From a virus: a stretch of 58,548 nucleotides of DNA. Below, in pieces: positions 50,319 through 57,966 of this stretch. The stretch covers positions 1 to 58,548 of the IMG/VR virus record IMGVR_UViG_3300046167_000506; one strand, given 5' to 3'. Below the pieces are notes generated by a model. The model saw only the letters and a list, made by a program, of their open reading frames with translations, was not told the origin of the DNA and ran no database searches. The translations under genes were made by a program, and so were the position numbers. The first letter of the stretch is position 1; every line of letters begins with the position of its first letter.

Positions 50319-52442
50319 CTAGGCATTGAATTTGTACTTTCGGAAAAACTTCTTTTCAGAAAAGTCTGACTGTATCTTTTCTTTTTTAACCTTTTGCGCT
50401 GCAAGCAAAGCAAGGCCGCTAGATATGGTAAGGTCAAACTTAGTACGATTGTCGATCTTAAATCCAATCCAATCCTCTAGGGTTCTGTTAAAATACAAGT
50501 TCCCGAACTGCATAGTATCTCCGTTGGCCCCTACATGATTATGGATGTAGTCTTCTATGGCCTGGGCATGGGACTGTATAACATCTGCAGAGTTGGATGG
50601 AATCCCTTTTGTTTTGACATTAACTTTGCTAGATGTTGAAGATAGATGCTGAGGGCGATCCATGAGATAGCCGTCATATCCGCGCTGCTCAAAGTATCTA
50701 GCAATGCCGTATTTGTTATTTTCTATAAGTATAGGATACCCATAATAAACAGCAGCCATCAACACATCTTCATAGAATATTTTAGCGAGGGGAGGTCGAG
50801 AAGCATATTCTACTACAAACATGTTAGATGGCGCTGTCATATTAAATTTATTGTAAAGGTGCATCGCACCCTTCGATCCACGCCCGTCAAGTGTTGCATC
50901 AAGGTCGTAACTATCGACTCCACCTACACCAACATGAGCGTTTCCAGGCATACGTTTGCCGCGCTCGTTAACAATCTTATTTCTATCCTCGGCAGAAGGT
51001 TGCCATGCAATTCTAAATCTACCGTTGACATCTGGGGCAAATATAACTTTAGAATCTTGAACTCCGTTTTCCCAGACGAAGTTACCAATAACGACTGGAT
51101 TAGGGTATAGCCCATCGTTGTGTTGCACTTGCTCGTATATCTTAGTAAGATTAAATAAAGAACCCTGGATACTGTCCCGAAAAGCTTCGTCCTCCGTAAA
51201 GGGGAACTGACGTATAACTTCATTGAGCTCCGAGTGATCATCCCGCAAAGACTTACGCTCGTTTTTCAAGAAGGTCTTAGCGCCAATGTCTACCTCTTCG
51301 TCATCAATGCCCATCACTGGTTTTTCTGGGTTATCAATTATTGGATTACCATATCTATCAAAGAACCCCTCTAGTGCCTCGTATGCCGGTATAAATATTC
51401 TATATAGTCCAGACCTTGTCCGGCCATTATCGTTTCGCTGTCTTGGATTTGAATCGGCCCATAAGTCTTTATACTCTTTTCCGCCTTTATCCATAGGGTT
51501 AACGGTAGATCCAACAATAGCAGTTCCAATAATCTTACGCCCTACAATGAGACAAGTCTTTTGTATTCTCCATGCTTCTCGTATATCAGTAGGCCTTTCC
51601 CATTTACCAGCCTCATCCAAGTATAGCATGTGGAGCTTCTCTCCATCGTAAGCGTTATTGGTAGTGTTTTTCCAGTTAATAATAGAATTAAGGGCTTCAC
51701 CTTTACTAGTGGTTTTGTTGTTCTTAGTAATACGCTTACTGGGCTCACGAAATGCAAGCTCTACACGTGGGTTTGTTGTACCATCTTGTATCGGTTTAAA
51801 GAAAAACGGATAGGTTTTAAACATGTATACCACCTTCTTCATGAAGATGTTTTCCTGCGCATCCTTACCCGTCTTAGACTGAAGGCCCAGTAGCTTGTCT
51901 TTCACCTGGGTTGCCTCATCTAACAGCACGGCGGCAGACATATTCGTATATCCAGAACGTCTACACTTGGTATATATCTGACCTAGGCTTCGTGGATCAC
52001 ACTCACACGCACGTTGATGAAGGAACAGCTGGTGCTGAAACTCCAAGTAATATGGATACCCGATGTCGAGCTTTGACCATTGGAGCATCATGTAGTGACG
52101 TCCGGTTAAGTATGTAGCTACGCCGTCGTTCATGAACCAAAGACCCTCGTTGCGTCTAGTAAATTCCCCCTGGATAAAGTCTATGTGTTTATCTCTAAAT
52201 TCTTTTGGAGCTTCAAGCCACTCATCCATAGACCGGATGCGTTTAAGATCAGTAGGCATTTCTGTACGTTGCCAGTATTGATCCTCTTTTTTCTTGTCGC
52301 TAAACAGAATGTCTTTCTTTGCTGGTTTCTTGGGGAGCTGTATAAGCAAGTTAGCTATCTCAATCACCTCACCCGAGGTTCCGTTCGGGCAGATATTGAC
52401 AACCTTCTGGTCATAACCTTCTATGTCTACAAGTCCAGCCAT
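50319..52442 (-). CDS. terL: terminase large subunit (ATPase-nuclease)
   Basis: 707 aa. The packaging ATPase has a degenerate Walker A in KCRRSGYTN (about residue 160), Walker B LHMLYLDEAGK with catalytic Glu (about residue 270) and a coupling-like IVGSTVNP. The C-terminal RNase H-like nuclease shows GVGGVDSYDLDAT and ILIENNKYG acidic centres. The order is that of phage large terminases of the crAss-like/short-tailed type, which pump DNA into the capsid and cut concatemers. No canonical small terminase was recognised; the 64-aa gene at 52469 is the only upstream candidate by position. Confidence 0.85.
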   Translation of the reverse strand: MAGLVDIEGYDQKVVNICPNGTSGEVIEIANLLIQLPKKPAKKDILFSDKKKEDQYWQRTEMPTDLKRIRSMDEWLEAPKEFRDKHIDFIQGEFTRRNEGLWFMNDGVATYLTGRHYMMLQWSKLDIGYPYYLEFQHQLFLHQRACECDPRSLGQIYTKCRRSGYTNMSAAVLLDEATQVKDKLLGLQSKTGKDAQENIFMKKVVYMFKTYPFFFKPIQDGTTNPRVELAFREPSKRITKNNKTTSKGEALNSIINWKNTTNNAYDGEKLHMLYLDEAGKWERPTDIREAWRIQKTCLIVGRKIIGTAIVGSTVNPMDKGGKEYKDLWADSNPRQRNDNGRTRSGLYRIFIPAYEALEGFFDRYGNPIIDNPEKPVMGIDDEEVDIGAKTFLKNERKSLRDDHSELNEVIRQFPFTEDEAFRDSIQGSLFNLTKIYEQVQHNDGLYPNPVVIGNFVWENGVQDSKVIFAPDVNGRFRIAWQPSAEDRNKIVNERGKRMPGNAHVGVGGVDSYDLDATLDGRGSKGAMHLYNKFNMTAPSNMFVVEYASRPPLAKIFYEDVLMAAVYYGYPILIENNKYGIARYFEQRGYDGYLMDRPQHLSSTSSKVNVKTKGIPSNSADVIQSHAQAIEDYIHNHVGANGDTMQFGNLYFNRTLEDWIGFKIDNRTKFDLTISSGLALLAAQKVKKEKIQSDFSEKKFFRKYKFNA

Positions 52443-52468
52443 AAAAACACTAACATGAAAGTTAGCAG

Positions 52469-52663
52469 CTATTTGATTAGGAGTCTGTCTATTTTCTCTG
52501 GATCAAACTCTCTGATTCTACATAAACGTTCGTTCTCCAGGGCTCGTGCTTTAGCGTATTGTTCTGGTGTGCTATCAGAGCCTAGCTCTGTAAACATCTT
52601 AGCATTCCTGCGTAACACACAGTCAATTACCATCTTAGCTTTTGGGTCGTCTCTATAACTCAT
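52469..52663 (-). CDS. 64-aa protein upstream of TerL
   Basis: MSYRDDPKAKMVIDCVLRRNAKMFTEL..., helical with many charged residues. Its place directly before terL makes it a conceivable terminase-associated or small-subunit-like protein, but it is shorter than usual (about 120-180 aa) and has no clear HTH. The stop of the upstream gene overlaps its start. Not recognised. Confidence 0.5.
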   Translation of the reverse strand: MSYRDDPKAKMVIDCVLRRNAKMFTELGSDSTPEQYAKARALENERLCRIREFDPEKIDRLLIK

Positions 52664-53034
52664 AATGATATAAAGGTAGTAAAAGCTATTTTAATCCTCG
52701 TCCACAGACGCTGAATCCAGTTCATTCCCAGGAATTCGTCGGTATCAAAAAAAGCTTCTGGCCCCTCAATTATAACATCCCACTCTAAATCCTCTGCAAA
52801 AATAGGAGTGTTATCACCAACATACGCATTGAAGGTGTTATACTCTAGCCAGTCAATAGCTTCCTCACTGCTCATTTCATCCATAACACAAAGCTTGTCT
52901 ATACATTGGCTTCTTGAGTATATAACCTTCCAGCCCACTGGGTCAAATCCAATGATGCAGTCGTCATATCCATCTGCAAAAAGTATGTCTTCTGAGTCTG
53001 CGTAAAGTTCGATGATTGTTTCTTTTTTATTCAT
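52660..53034 (-). CDS. hypothetical acidic 124-aa protein
   Basis: Very acidic, with ELYADSEDILFADGYDDCIIGFDPVGWKVIYS, then a helical region EEAIDWLEYNTFNAYVG and a C-terminal WIQRLWTRIKIAF tail. A conserved-looking phage early/late small protein; no function recognised. Overlaps both neighbours by 4 nt. Confidence 0.55.
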   Translation of the reverse strand: MNKKETIIELYADSEDILFADGYDDCIIGFDPVGWKVIYSRSQCIDKLCVMDEMSSEEAIDWLEYNTFNAYVGDNTPIFAEDLEWDVIIEGPEAFFDTDEFLGMNWIQRLWTRIKIAFTTFISL

Positions 53035-53528
53035 AACAGTTTATTTAATTGCTCTAAATTCATTAAGTAACAGTCGTAAGCAAACCTCCAATCTCTGTTA
53101 GCTAGCTCACCTGGATCAAGATCACCTTTCTTGTGGAATGTAGCTCTTTTAAAGAACTCATCCTTCGGCATATATCCCGCTATGTATACTTTGCTCATGT
53201 CGTTCATTACATAAGTAAACATGTAATAATCACAGCGCTGCTTTGTATTCCACGCAGAGACGGTCACCCGAAAGCCTTCTCTAGGCTCGTAGTTTGTCCT
53301 CTTGCTTTTTACGTCAATAGTTAATCCATTTGCTTTAAGATCGTAATCGTATGTACTAATATCAATAACCTCGTTTTTTCTTTTTTCTAATACGTCCAAC
53401 ACAACAATCTCACCTAGGGCGCCAGCAAGGTTTCCGTCACCTTTAGTGATAGAACCGTTGAGCTCTTGAAACTCAAATCTAGTTTCTGCTCTACTTAACT
53501 GCTCCTTTGTGACATCAATCTTTATCAC
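53031..53528 (-). CDS. PD-(D/E)XK nuclease-like protein
   Basis: 165 aa, GTG start (MIKIDVTKEQLSRAETRFEFQEL). Motifs: NLAGALGEIVVLDVL (helix 1 with Glu), DYDLKANGLTIDVKSKR (the D-x(n)-D-x-K core) and a W-rich following region (VTVSAWNTKQRCDYYMF). This is the pattern of restriction-endonuclease-like proteins. It could process phage or host DNA. Substrate unknown. The upstream mini-gene overlaps its start. Confidence 0.65.
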   Translation of the reverse strand: MIKIDVTKEQLSRAETRFEFQELNGSITKGDGNLAGALGEIVVLDVLEKRKNEVIDISTYDYDLKANGLTIDVKSKRTNYEPREGFRVTVSAWNTKQRCDYYMFTYVMNDMSKVYIAGYMPKDEFFKRATFHKKGDLDPGELANRDWRFAYDCYLMNLEQLNKLL

Positions 53529-53613
53529 CGTCGGTCATCTTTTTAAATAAGTATATGTGCCAGGCAGCGGTGATTAGTATCACCACCACCCAATCAATTA
53601 CATTCGATCCCAT
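53515..53613 (-). CDS. 32-aa single-pass membrane miniprotein
   Basis: MGSNVIDWVVVILITAAWHIYLFKK followed by a short acidic tail. One hydrophobic helix with a basic cytoplasmic end is seen. It overlaps the start of the nuclease gene by 14 nt. Many phages carry such tiny TM proteins; function unknown. Confidence 0.45.
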   Translation of the reverse strand: MGSNVIDWVVVILITAAWHIYLFKKMTDGDKD

Positions 53614-53656
53614 ACTCGTCTCGATCTCGATCACACAGTGCTACCATGTCTTTCAT
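53594..53656 (-). CDS. possible 20-aa leader-type peptide
   Basis: MKDMVALCDRDRDEYGIECN, overlapping the start of the TM miniprotein by 20 nt and preceded by the AACACCAAAGA sequence that also occurs at 53804-53814. Could be a leader peptide coupled to the downstream mini-gene, but it is too short for certainty. Confidence 0.25.
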   Translation of the reverse strand: MKDMVALCDRDRDEYGIECN

Positions 53657-53677
53657 CTCTCTTTGGTGTTAAAGGTT

Positions 53678-53711
53678 TGCGCCTATTTTTATATGCTTGC
53701 GCCTATAATTT
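53678..53711. repeat. tandem-like TTGCGCCTAT repeat
   Basis: TTGCGCCTAT occurs twice 19 nt apart (about 53678-53687 and 53697-53706), with ATATGCTT between the copies and again at about 53731. It lies in a roughly 130-nt non-coding gap. Possible protein-binding (operator) site; no promoter consensus is clear. Confidence 0.35.
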
Positions 53712-53790
53712 GACTGATAAACCCATCATTATATGCTTAAACGCTCATTAATGACGCAAATAAGCGACATTCAGTCTGTTTAAATAAACA

Positions 53791-53874
53791 TTATCGTTCT
53801 GTATCATCTTTGGTGTTAGTTAGATACATAAACAATACGCTAAGAAGTAAAGTAAGTACTATTAGTGTCTTCAT
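53791..53874 (-). CDS. 27-aa membrane miniprotein
   Basis: MKTLIVLTLLLSVLFMYLTNT, a single hydrophobic helix or signal-like segment, then KDDTER. It begins 2 nt after the upstream gene stop. Between it and 53656 lies a short repetitive non-coding stretch with two TTGCGCCTAT copies. Function unknown. Confidence 0.45.
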   Translation of the reverse strand: MKTLIVLTLLLSVLFMYLTNTKDDTER

Positions 53875-53876
53875 CT

Positions 53877-54272
53877 CTATTTTGTTTTAGCAGAGTTTGG
53901 GTTAACTTCAAAGTGATTACCAAACGGATCTTCTTTAATCTCCTTGTCAAGAATCTCTTGTTGCCAGTCTTTCAGATCGTTAGCTCTTGTTTCTTCAAGT
54001 ACTACTTTAAGCCCACCAATTTCCTCCAGCGTCATATCTACAATAAGGTCTACCTTGGATTTTATCTCATCGAACAGATTAGAATCTGTCATATCGAGGG
54101 CAGCAACCTTATCATTGATTGTTTGCTCGATAGTTTTTTCTAAGCCATTGATCTTATTCTTTAGACCTTGCTTATAGATGTTTGTGCCTTTAACGTCGTC
54201 CATTATTTCCAGTGCGCTTTGGAGCAGCACTGTTGTTTTGACTAGCGTCTTAAAAAGATTTGCGTCTATCAT
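53877..54272 (-). CDS. hypothetical 131-aa helical protein
   Basis: All-alpha with heptad-like repeats (KIDGLEKTIEQTINDK-like, DLIVDMTLEEIGGLKVVLEETR), so a coiled coil is likely. C-terminus NPNSAKTK. Overlaps the next gene by 4 nt. No function recognised. Confidence 0.55.
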   Translation of the reverse strand: MIDANLFKTLVKTTVLLQSALEIMDDVKGTNIYKQGLKNKINGLEKTIEQTINDKVAALDMTDSNLFDEIKSKVDLIVDMTLEEIGGLKVVLEETRANDLKDWQQEILDKEIKEDPFGNHFEVNPNSAKTK

Positions 54273-54562
54273 TTTGAAAACTTCTCTGCGAACCCGCCGG
54301 AGAAATCCGACTGTTCTGTTATACCTCCCGTTTGCCTTAATTCTTTTACCATTTGCTCCAACCGCTGCCTTTCCTGCAGCAGCTCTCGAGCGTCGGTAGC
54401 TGTAATCTTTATTGCTTGTAGCTCAGCTTTGCGCTGCGAACCACCAGCATCCGGATCAACGGGCTTGCGTATCTCGTCAATCATGTTGTTAATGGCCACC
54501 TCCATGGATGACATTAGCCTTTCAGCTGCGTCAAGCGTTGTGAACTTCTTCGATTTCGACAT
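54269..54562 (-). CDS. hypothetical 97-aa helical protein
   Basis: Start taken at MSKSKKFTTLDAAERLM (54562); an upstream in-frame ATG would extend the overlap with the next gene. Helical, charged, with ELQAIKITATDARELLQERQRLEQMVKELR as a coiled coil. No function recognised. Confidence 0.5.
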   Translation of the reverse strand: MSKSKKFTTLDAAERLMSSMEVAINNMIDEIRKPVDPDAGGSQRKAELQAIKITATDARELLQERQRLEQMVKELRQTGGITEQSDFSGGFAEKFSK

Positions 54563-55127
54563 AAAGCAAGTCATCAAACCTCATTCTCCAATACGTTTCC
54601 CCTTCCATCTCGATTTCGTAATCTGAGTTTGCGGAAAATCCTACGATGTCGCCAATTCTAAGGCTAGCCTCTTCAAGGGTTTTATTTATAAACGCTATCT
54701 TACCTCGTTTATTTTTACCTTTATCAGAACTTATTATCTGGATAATATCGCTCTTGAGCGTGTCTTCTTCTTCGATAGGGTGTAGCAGTACCCATTCGGA
54801 TAGAGCCCGAATCCCCTCCTTATCTTTTACCGCAAATGCTTGAGAAGCATATGGTGTATCGGGGTGATACCTTACAATGAAGATGGATTCACCGTTGTAG
54901 GTAATACCTTGTCCTTTGTCCATTACTACATGATGGTGAAAGTAGAGCGTGTCACCCGGCTCGGCAACTTTTTCGTAACGCATAGGAACAGAAACTATTT
55001 CACCTTCCATTACCCGATGCTGAAACTCATCAAACTTTGGATCTAGGTAAAGTTCCTGCCCGTTCACCTCGATGGTGTTTTTAAACCTCTTAGGCATACG
55101 CACTAAGAAGTTCTCGAGCATTTTCAT
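54531..55127 (-). CDS. GroES-like co-chaperonin-type protein
   Basis: 198 aa. MLENFLVRMPKRFKNTIEVNG, then GEIVSVPMRYEKVAEPGDTLYFHHHVV (the beta-barrel and mobile-loop region) and a second half GDIVGFSANSDYEIEMEGETYWRMRFDDLLYVE, which together match phage GroES/gp31-like co-chaperonins. It is longer than host GroES (about 95 aa), like the extended phage versions. It probably helps fold the capsid protein with host GroEL. The role is inferred from fold pattern and a late-region location. Confidence 0.65.
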   Translation of the reverse strand: MKMLENFLVRMPKRFKNTIEVNGQELYLDPKFDEFQHRVMEGEIVSVPMRYEKVAEPGDTLYFHHHVVMDKGQGITYNGESIFIVRYHPDTPYASQAFAVKDKEGIRALSEWVLLHPIEEEDTLKSDIIQIISSDKGKNKRGKIAFINKTLEEASLRIGDIVGFSANSDYEIEMEGETYWRMRFDDLLYVEIEEVHNA

Positions 55128-55130
55128 AAG

Positions 55131-55364
55131 CTAGAAATTTAAGTCATATTCAATTAAGCAGGGTACGTTCTCTACTGTTTTCCACAGCATTAAACCTTCC
55201 TCCCCTTTCAAATATACTAAATATCTTTTGATTGAGTACTTTACGAGATGCTTTTCATCCAGAACGATGGAGTCTACTTTCATCTGGCCTACACGCATAC
55301 CTATGTAATAAGCCATAGCGTCCTTGGGGTTTTGCCCAATGACAATCTTTCTAATTAGATTCAT
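55131..55364 (-). CDS. small conserved-phage-type protein (77 aa)
   Basis: MNLIRKIVIGQNPKDAMAYYIGMRVGQMKVDSIVLDEKH, ending LWKTVENVPCLIEYDLNF. The RKI-x-x-G-x-NPKDAMAY start and the EYDL-x-F ending recall small proteins found across marine Bacteroidetes phages, but I cannot name a family. One Cys. Function unknown. Confidence 0.55.
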   Translation of the reverse strand: MNLIRKIVIGQNPKDAMAYYIGMRVGQMKVDSIVLDEKHLVKYSIKRYLVYLKGEEGLMLWKTVENVPCLIEYDLNF

Positions 55365-55365
55365 A

Positions 55366-55656
55366 TTAATTAATTCTGTCTAGCCACCAATCAACAGTTC
55401 CCTCTGGAGGATCTTCCTTGTCGCGCTCCCATGCTTCAATCATGAAGTCCATGATTTCTTCAAACTCATCATCACTGTCAAACACGTGGTCGTACACTGC
55501 GTTAAGTTTATTCTCCTCTTCATCTTCTTCTAGGTTAATTAAACCCACGAAACAAGAAAGCACCAATCGATCATCAACCCCTAGTTCATAAGCCATCTCT
55601 TTAATGGTTGCGAGAACAGTTGCTATAGTCTCTAGAAACTCTTGGTCGGTAGACAT
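55366..55656 (-). CDS. acidic 96-aa protein
   Basis: Strongly acidic and helical (LINLEEDEEENK, FDSDDEFEEIMDFMIEAWERDKEDPPEG). The TATATTTG promoter at 55682-55689 is 25 nt upstream, and it heads the leftward operon of small genes ending at the TerL side. Could be a DNA-mimic or anti-host protein (inference from charge only). Not recognised. Confidence 0.5.
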   Translation of the reverse strand: MSTDQEFLETIATVLATIKEMAYELGVDDRLVLSCFVGLINLEEDEEENKLNAVYDHVFDSDDEFEEIMDFMIEAWERDKEDPPEGTVDWWLDRIN

Positions 55657-55681
55657 ATTATTTTTAATTTAGATACTCTAA

Positions 55682-55689
55682 CAAATATA
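55682..55689 (-). promoter_or_regulatory. promoter -7 element TATATTTG of the leftward operon
   Basis: TAnnTTTG on the minus strand, 25 nt before the ATG at 55656, in the divergent region opposite the plus-strand gene at 55710. Confidence 0.45.
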
Positions 55690-55709
55690 ATTCAAATACT
55701 AAGGCGCAC

Positions 55710-56240
55710 ATGGGAGGATCTGTTTCAATACCACCGATTATCAATTCGCAATACTTTGCTGCTCAGCATCTTTGGAATGAACTTAAGAAAGATTATAGCA
55801 TAAAAGAAAACCGGAAGAGAGAAAATGTTCGTATCCGGCAAGCTTTTGCAGTTGCTCTGACAAATGAAACTGGGCTTACATATTCCGCTATTGGCAACGT
55901 AATGAGTAAGAATCACGCTACGATTATACATTGCAGGAGAAACCACGAGTCAAATATGCTTTACGATCCGCATTACCCGGAGATATATGATTTAATGTGT
56001 AGAAAGATTTACGACATGATTATTGCCGGTAGCGACGAAACCCGTGCGATACTCAACCGCAAGTACTATTTCTCAGAACAAAATGTCGAGAATTACTTTA
56101 TGGCTATCGAAAAGAAGTATAAGCGTAAGTTAGAGCATATGATTACTGAGAATACTGCTTTAAAAAAGCACGTTCAAGATTTAACGAAAAGAAACAATAA
56201 TCTTCATGAACTTTATGCGAGACTTAAAAACCTTTCATAA
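55710..56240 (+). CDS. stand-alone DnaA domain IV-like DNA-binding protein
   Basis: 176 aa. Residues about 45-75 carry RQAFAVALTNETGLTYSAIGNVMSKNHATIIHCRRNHE, in which the KNHATIIH pattern matches the DnaA domain IV signature (K/RDHTTVxH) used to read DnaA boxes. No AAA+ domain. The C-terminal half is a long coiled coil (YKRKLEHMITENTALKKHV). It may bind the phage origin or a host DnaA site and control replication or transcription. Starts at ATG 55710 after a short leader; the stop overlaps the next start. Confidence 0.7.
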   Translation: MGGSVSIPPIINSQYFAAQHLWNELKKDYSIKENRKRENVRIRQAFAVALTNETGLTYSAIGNVMSKNHATIIHCRRNHESNMLYDPHYPEIYDLMCRKIYDMIIAGSDETRAILNRKYYFSEQNVENYFMAIEKKYKRKLEHMITENTALKKHVQDLTKRNNNLHELYARLKNLS

Positions 56241-56671
56241 TGCCCAGGAGTCAAGTTAAAAAGTCTAAAATGTTCCGCGAGTTTTCTAAACAACCGGAGC
56301 GGTATATAAAGAACAACTACGCTAAGTACGTAAAGGAAGCTTTCCGCATTATGGCGGATAAATATGATGTCTCCCGCGCTGAGATGGAATTCATGCTTTT
56401 TGTTTATGACTTGGAGTTCTTTACTTTGGACTGGGTATCTGAAGAGATGGGGTTGTCTAGGAAAAAGCTAGCCCCCCGGGTGGTATATCCTTTGTTGAAG
56501 AGAGAGTATCTATACAAACACTTCGACAAGCTGTCTCCAAAAACAGAACTCGATCAGATGTTCCATGAAAACAAGTACAACTATCGAGTCCGTTATGCAT
56601 TATCCCAGAAGGGACGCTTAAATGTACAGCGGTTCTACAGAAAACTGGAGAGCCCCTCTAGTATTATCTAG
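56240..56671 (+). CDS. winged-helix regulator-like protein
   Basis: 143 aa. A basic N-terminus (MPRSQVKKSKM) leads to a MarR-like helical/wing pattern: EMEFMLFVYDLEFFTLDWVSEEMGLSRKKLAPRVVYPLLKREYLYKHFD then RYALSQKGRLNVQRFYRKL. It pairs with the DnaA-like gene in a two-gene plus-strand operon (1-nt overlap), suggesting a replication/transcription switch. Exact family unknown. Its end overlaps the convergent gene by 4 nt. Confidence 0.6.
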   Translation: MPRSQVKKSKMFREFSKQPERYIKNNYAKYVKEAFRIMADKYDVSRAEMEFMLFVYDLEFFTLDWVSEEMGLSRKKLAPRVVYPLLKREYLYKHFDKLSPKTELDQMFHENKYNYRVRYALSQKGRLNVQRFYRKLESPSSII

Positions 56672-57093
56672 CGTCTACGGCGCCTTTTCTTATTTATCTC
56701 ACGCGCAGCAGCTTCTTGCTTCATGCGTTGAATGTCCGGATCATCTTCAAACGGGTCGCTTCCACCAAGAGAAGACCCAAAACTATCCTCAAACATATCT
56801 GATATAGAAGAAGCTTTCTGGTCGGCGACCTCTGAATCTACTTGATAAGCGCGCATGTCGTCGTCACTGCGCCAAGCACCACTGTCGATAAACTTCTTGG
56901 TTTGCTCCTCGCGCTGAAAAAGATCGAGATCCGGGTAGGTTTCTTTTAAGAATGATTCAAACCCTAATAATCGGTTTGCTTCTTCCCCTTCCCAGGTCAT
57001 TGTTTTTCCGTCCGCACCGTTGTAGGTGAATCGTTTTGCTTCTCCCGAAGGTATTGACTTGGGTGGATCAACTGGTTTTTTGGATATTCTCAT
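56668..57093 (-). CDS. hypothetical 141-aa protein
   Basis: Acidic middle (DMFEDSFGSSLGGSDPFEDDPDIQRM) and a basic terminus ending KKRRRRR, a pattern of disordered DNA-associated phage proteins. No function recognised. Stop at 56668 overlaps the plus-strand gene by 4 nt. Confidence 0.5.
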   Translation of the reverse strand: MRISKKPVDPPKSIPSGEAKRFTYNGADGKTMTWEGEEANRLLGFESFLKETYPDLDLFQREEQTKKFIDSGAWRSDDDMRAYQVDSEVADQKASSISDMFEDSFGSSLGGSDPFEDDPDIQRMKQEAAAREINKKRRRRR

Positions 57094-57488
57094 TTTTCTA
57101 GATCATTTATTTCTTTTGCCTGCTTAATTGCCATGGCACTCTTTAGCACTCTCTTGTAGTTCTGAGACCACCACGAAGGGTTAGCCGCGCTCTTGTACAT
57201 ATTAAACCCCTTTGTCACTGCTTTAACACCCGTACGACCGGATAGTATATCAAATATTGGGTATCTAGGCTTAAGTGCATGAACAGCTGTGGAATTACCT
57301 ACAGCCTTGTTATAGTTCCATTGTGTGTTAGCGGACGCAGTCATGAGAGGAGCTTTTGCTGTAACCGTAGTTTCCGGAGCTATACCCATACTATGCACAT
57401 ATCCTGGCATTTTAGACCGAAGACTTGGCGGTATATACCTATACTTCTCGTTATGATCTGGAATTGATATGGGTTTCTTTTCTAGCAT
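57090..57488 (-). CDS. hypothetical 132-aa protein
   Basis: Pro/Gly-rich N-terminus (KKPISIPDHNEKYRYIPPSLRSKMPGY) and a basic helical C-terminus with NPSWWSQNYKRVLKSAMAIK. No family recognised. It lies between a basic-protein pair and the 141-aa gene; 4-nt and 1-nt overlaps suggest one operon. Confidence 0.5.
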   Translation of the reverse strand: MLEKKPISIPDHNEKYRYIPPSLRSKMPGYVHSMGIAPETTVTAKAPLMTASANTQWNYNKAVGNSTAVHALKPRYPIFDILSGRTGVKAVTKGFNMYKSAANPSWWSQNYKRVLKSAMAIKQAKEINDLEK

Positions 57489-57733
57489 TACGCTCTGTAT
57501 CTAGCGGTTTTCTTTGCAACGGAGGCGGGTTGCTTTACATGCTGCTTCCCTTTTTTGTTTCCTTTGGATTTTGCGGCGTTGGTAGCTGCGATTTCACCTT
57601 TGCTAAGATTTCTCCATGCCGCAGCTGGTAGGTATCTCTTCTTACCTTTGCTTGGTTTGCCATCGCTTGTCTTCCAATTTTGACGTGTCCACTTGCGCAA
57701 AGATTGTTGCGCTTTCTTTAAAACCCCAGGCAT
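57488..57733 (-). CDS. small very basic protein, DUF5872-like
   Basis: 81 aa. LRKWTRQNWKTSDGKPSKGKKRYLPAAAWRNLSKGE, then ATNAAKSKGNKKGKQHVKQP, resembles the conserved small basic proteins (DUF5872/DUF6321-type) widespread in marine phages and algal viruses. Possibly nucleic-acid-binding or virion-packaged (inference from charge). Overlaps the next gene by 1 nt. Confidence 0.55.
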   Translation of the reverse strand: MPGVLKKAQQSLRKWTRQNWKTSDGKPSKGKKRYLPAAAWRNLSKGEIAATNAAKSKGNKKGKQHVKQPASVAKKTARYRA

Positions 57734-57951
57734 CAGTTCTTATACCCTCCCCCGGCAGCTTTATATCGTTTAGCTAATAGTTGTGCTTTTCTAGCGGACC
57801 ACTGACCAGCACGTCCACCCGAAGTCCCACGCATGATCGCTTGAAACAACCGCTTACGTAATCCAGGCTGTGTATAGTTACCAGACTCGTTAACACGAGA
57901 CTTCGTCTTACCGCCCTTTTTATACTTAGCTAAAATATTTTTAGTATACAT
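57733..57951 (-). CDS. small basic protein, DUF5872/DUF6321-like
   Basis: 72 aa. KSRVNESGNYTQPGLRKRLFQAIMRG, then GGRAGQWSARKAQLLAKRYKAAGGGY, matches the pattern (V-N-E-x-G-N-Y-T, R-K-R-L-F, GQWSARKAQ-x-LAK-x-YK-x-x-GGGY) I associate with short DUF5872/DUF6321 proteins in marine phages. Likely nucleic-acid-associated; function unproven. A TATCTTTG motif is 7 nt upstream of the ATG. Confidence 0.6.
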   Translation of the reverse strand: MYTKNILAKYKKGGKTKSRVNESGNYTQPGLRKRLFQAIMRGTSGGRAGQWSARKAQLLAKRYKAAGGGYKN

Positions 57952-57958
57952 AGTATCA

Positions 57959-57966
57959 CAAAGATA
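57959..57966 (-). promoter_or_regulatory. TATCTTTG motif close to the DUF5872-like gene
   Basis: TAnnTTTG on the minus strand, 7 nt before the ATG at 57951 and directly after the stop of the Cys-rich miniprotein (57967). If active, it would give a near-leaderless transcript. Confidence 0.35.
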
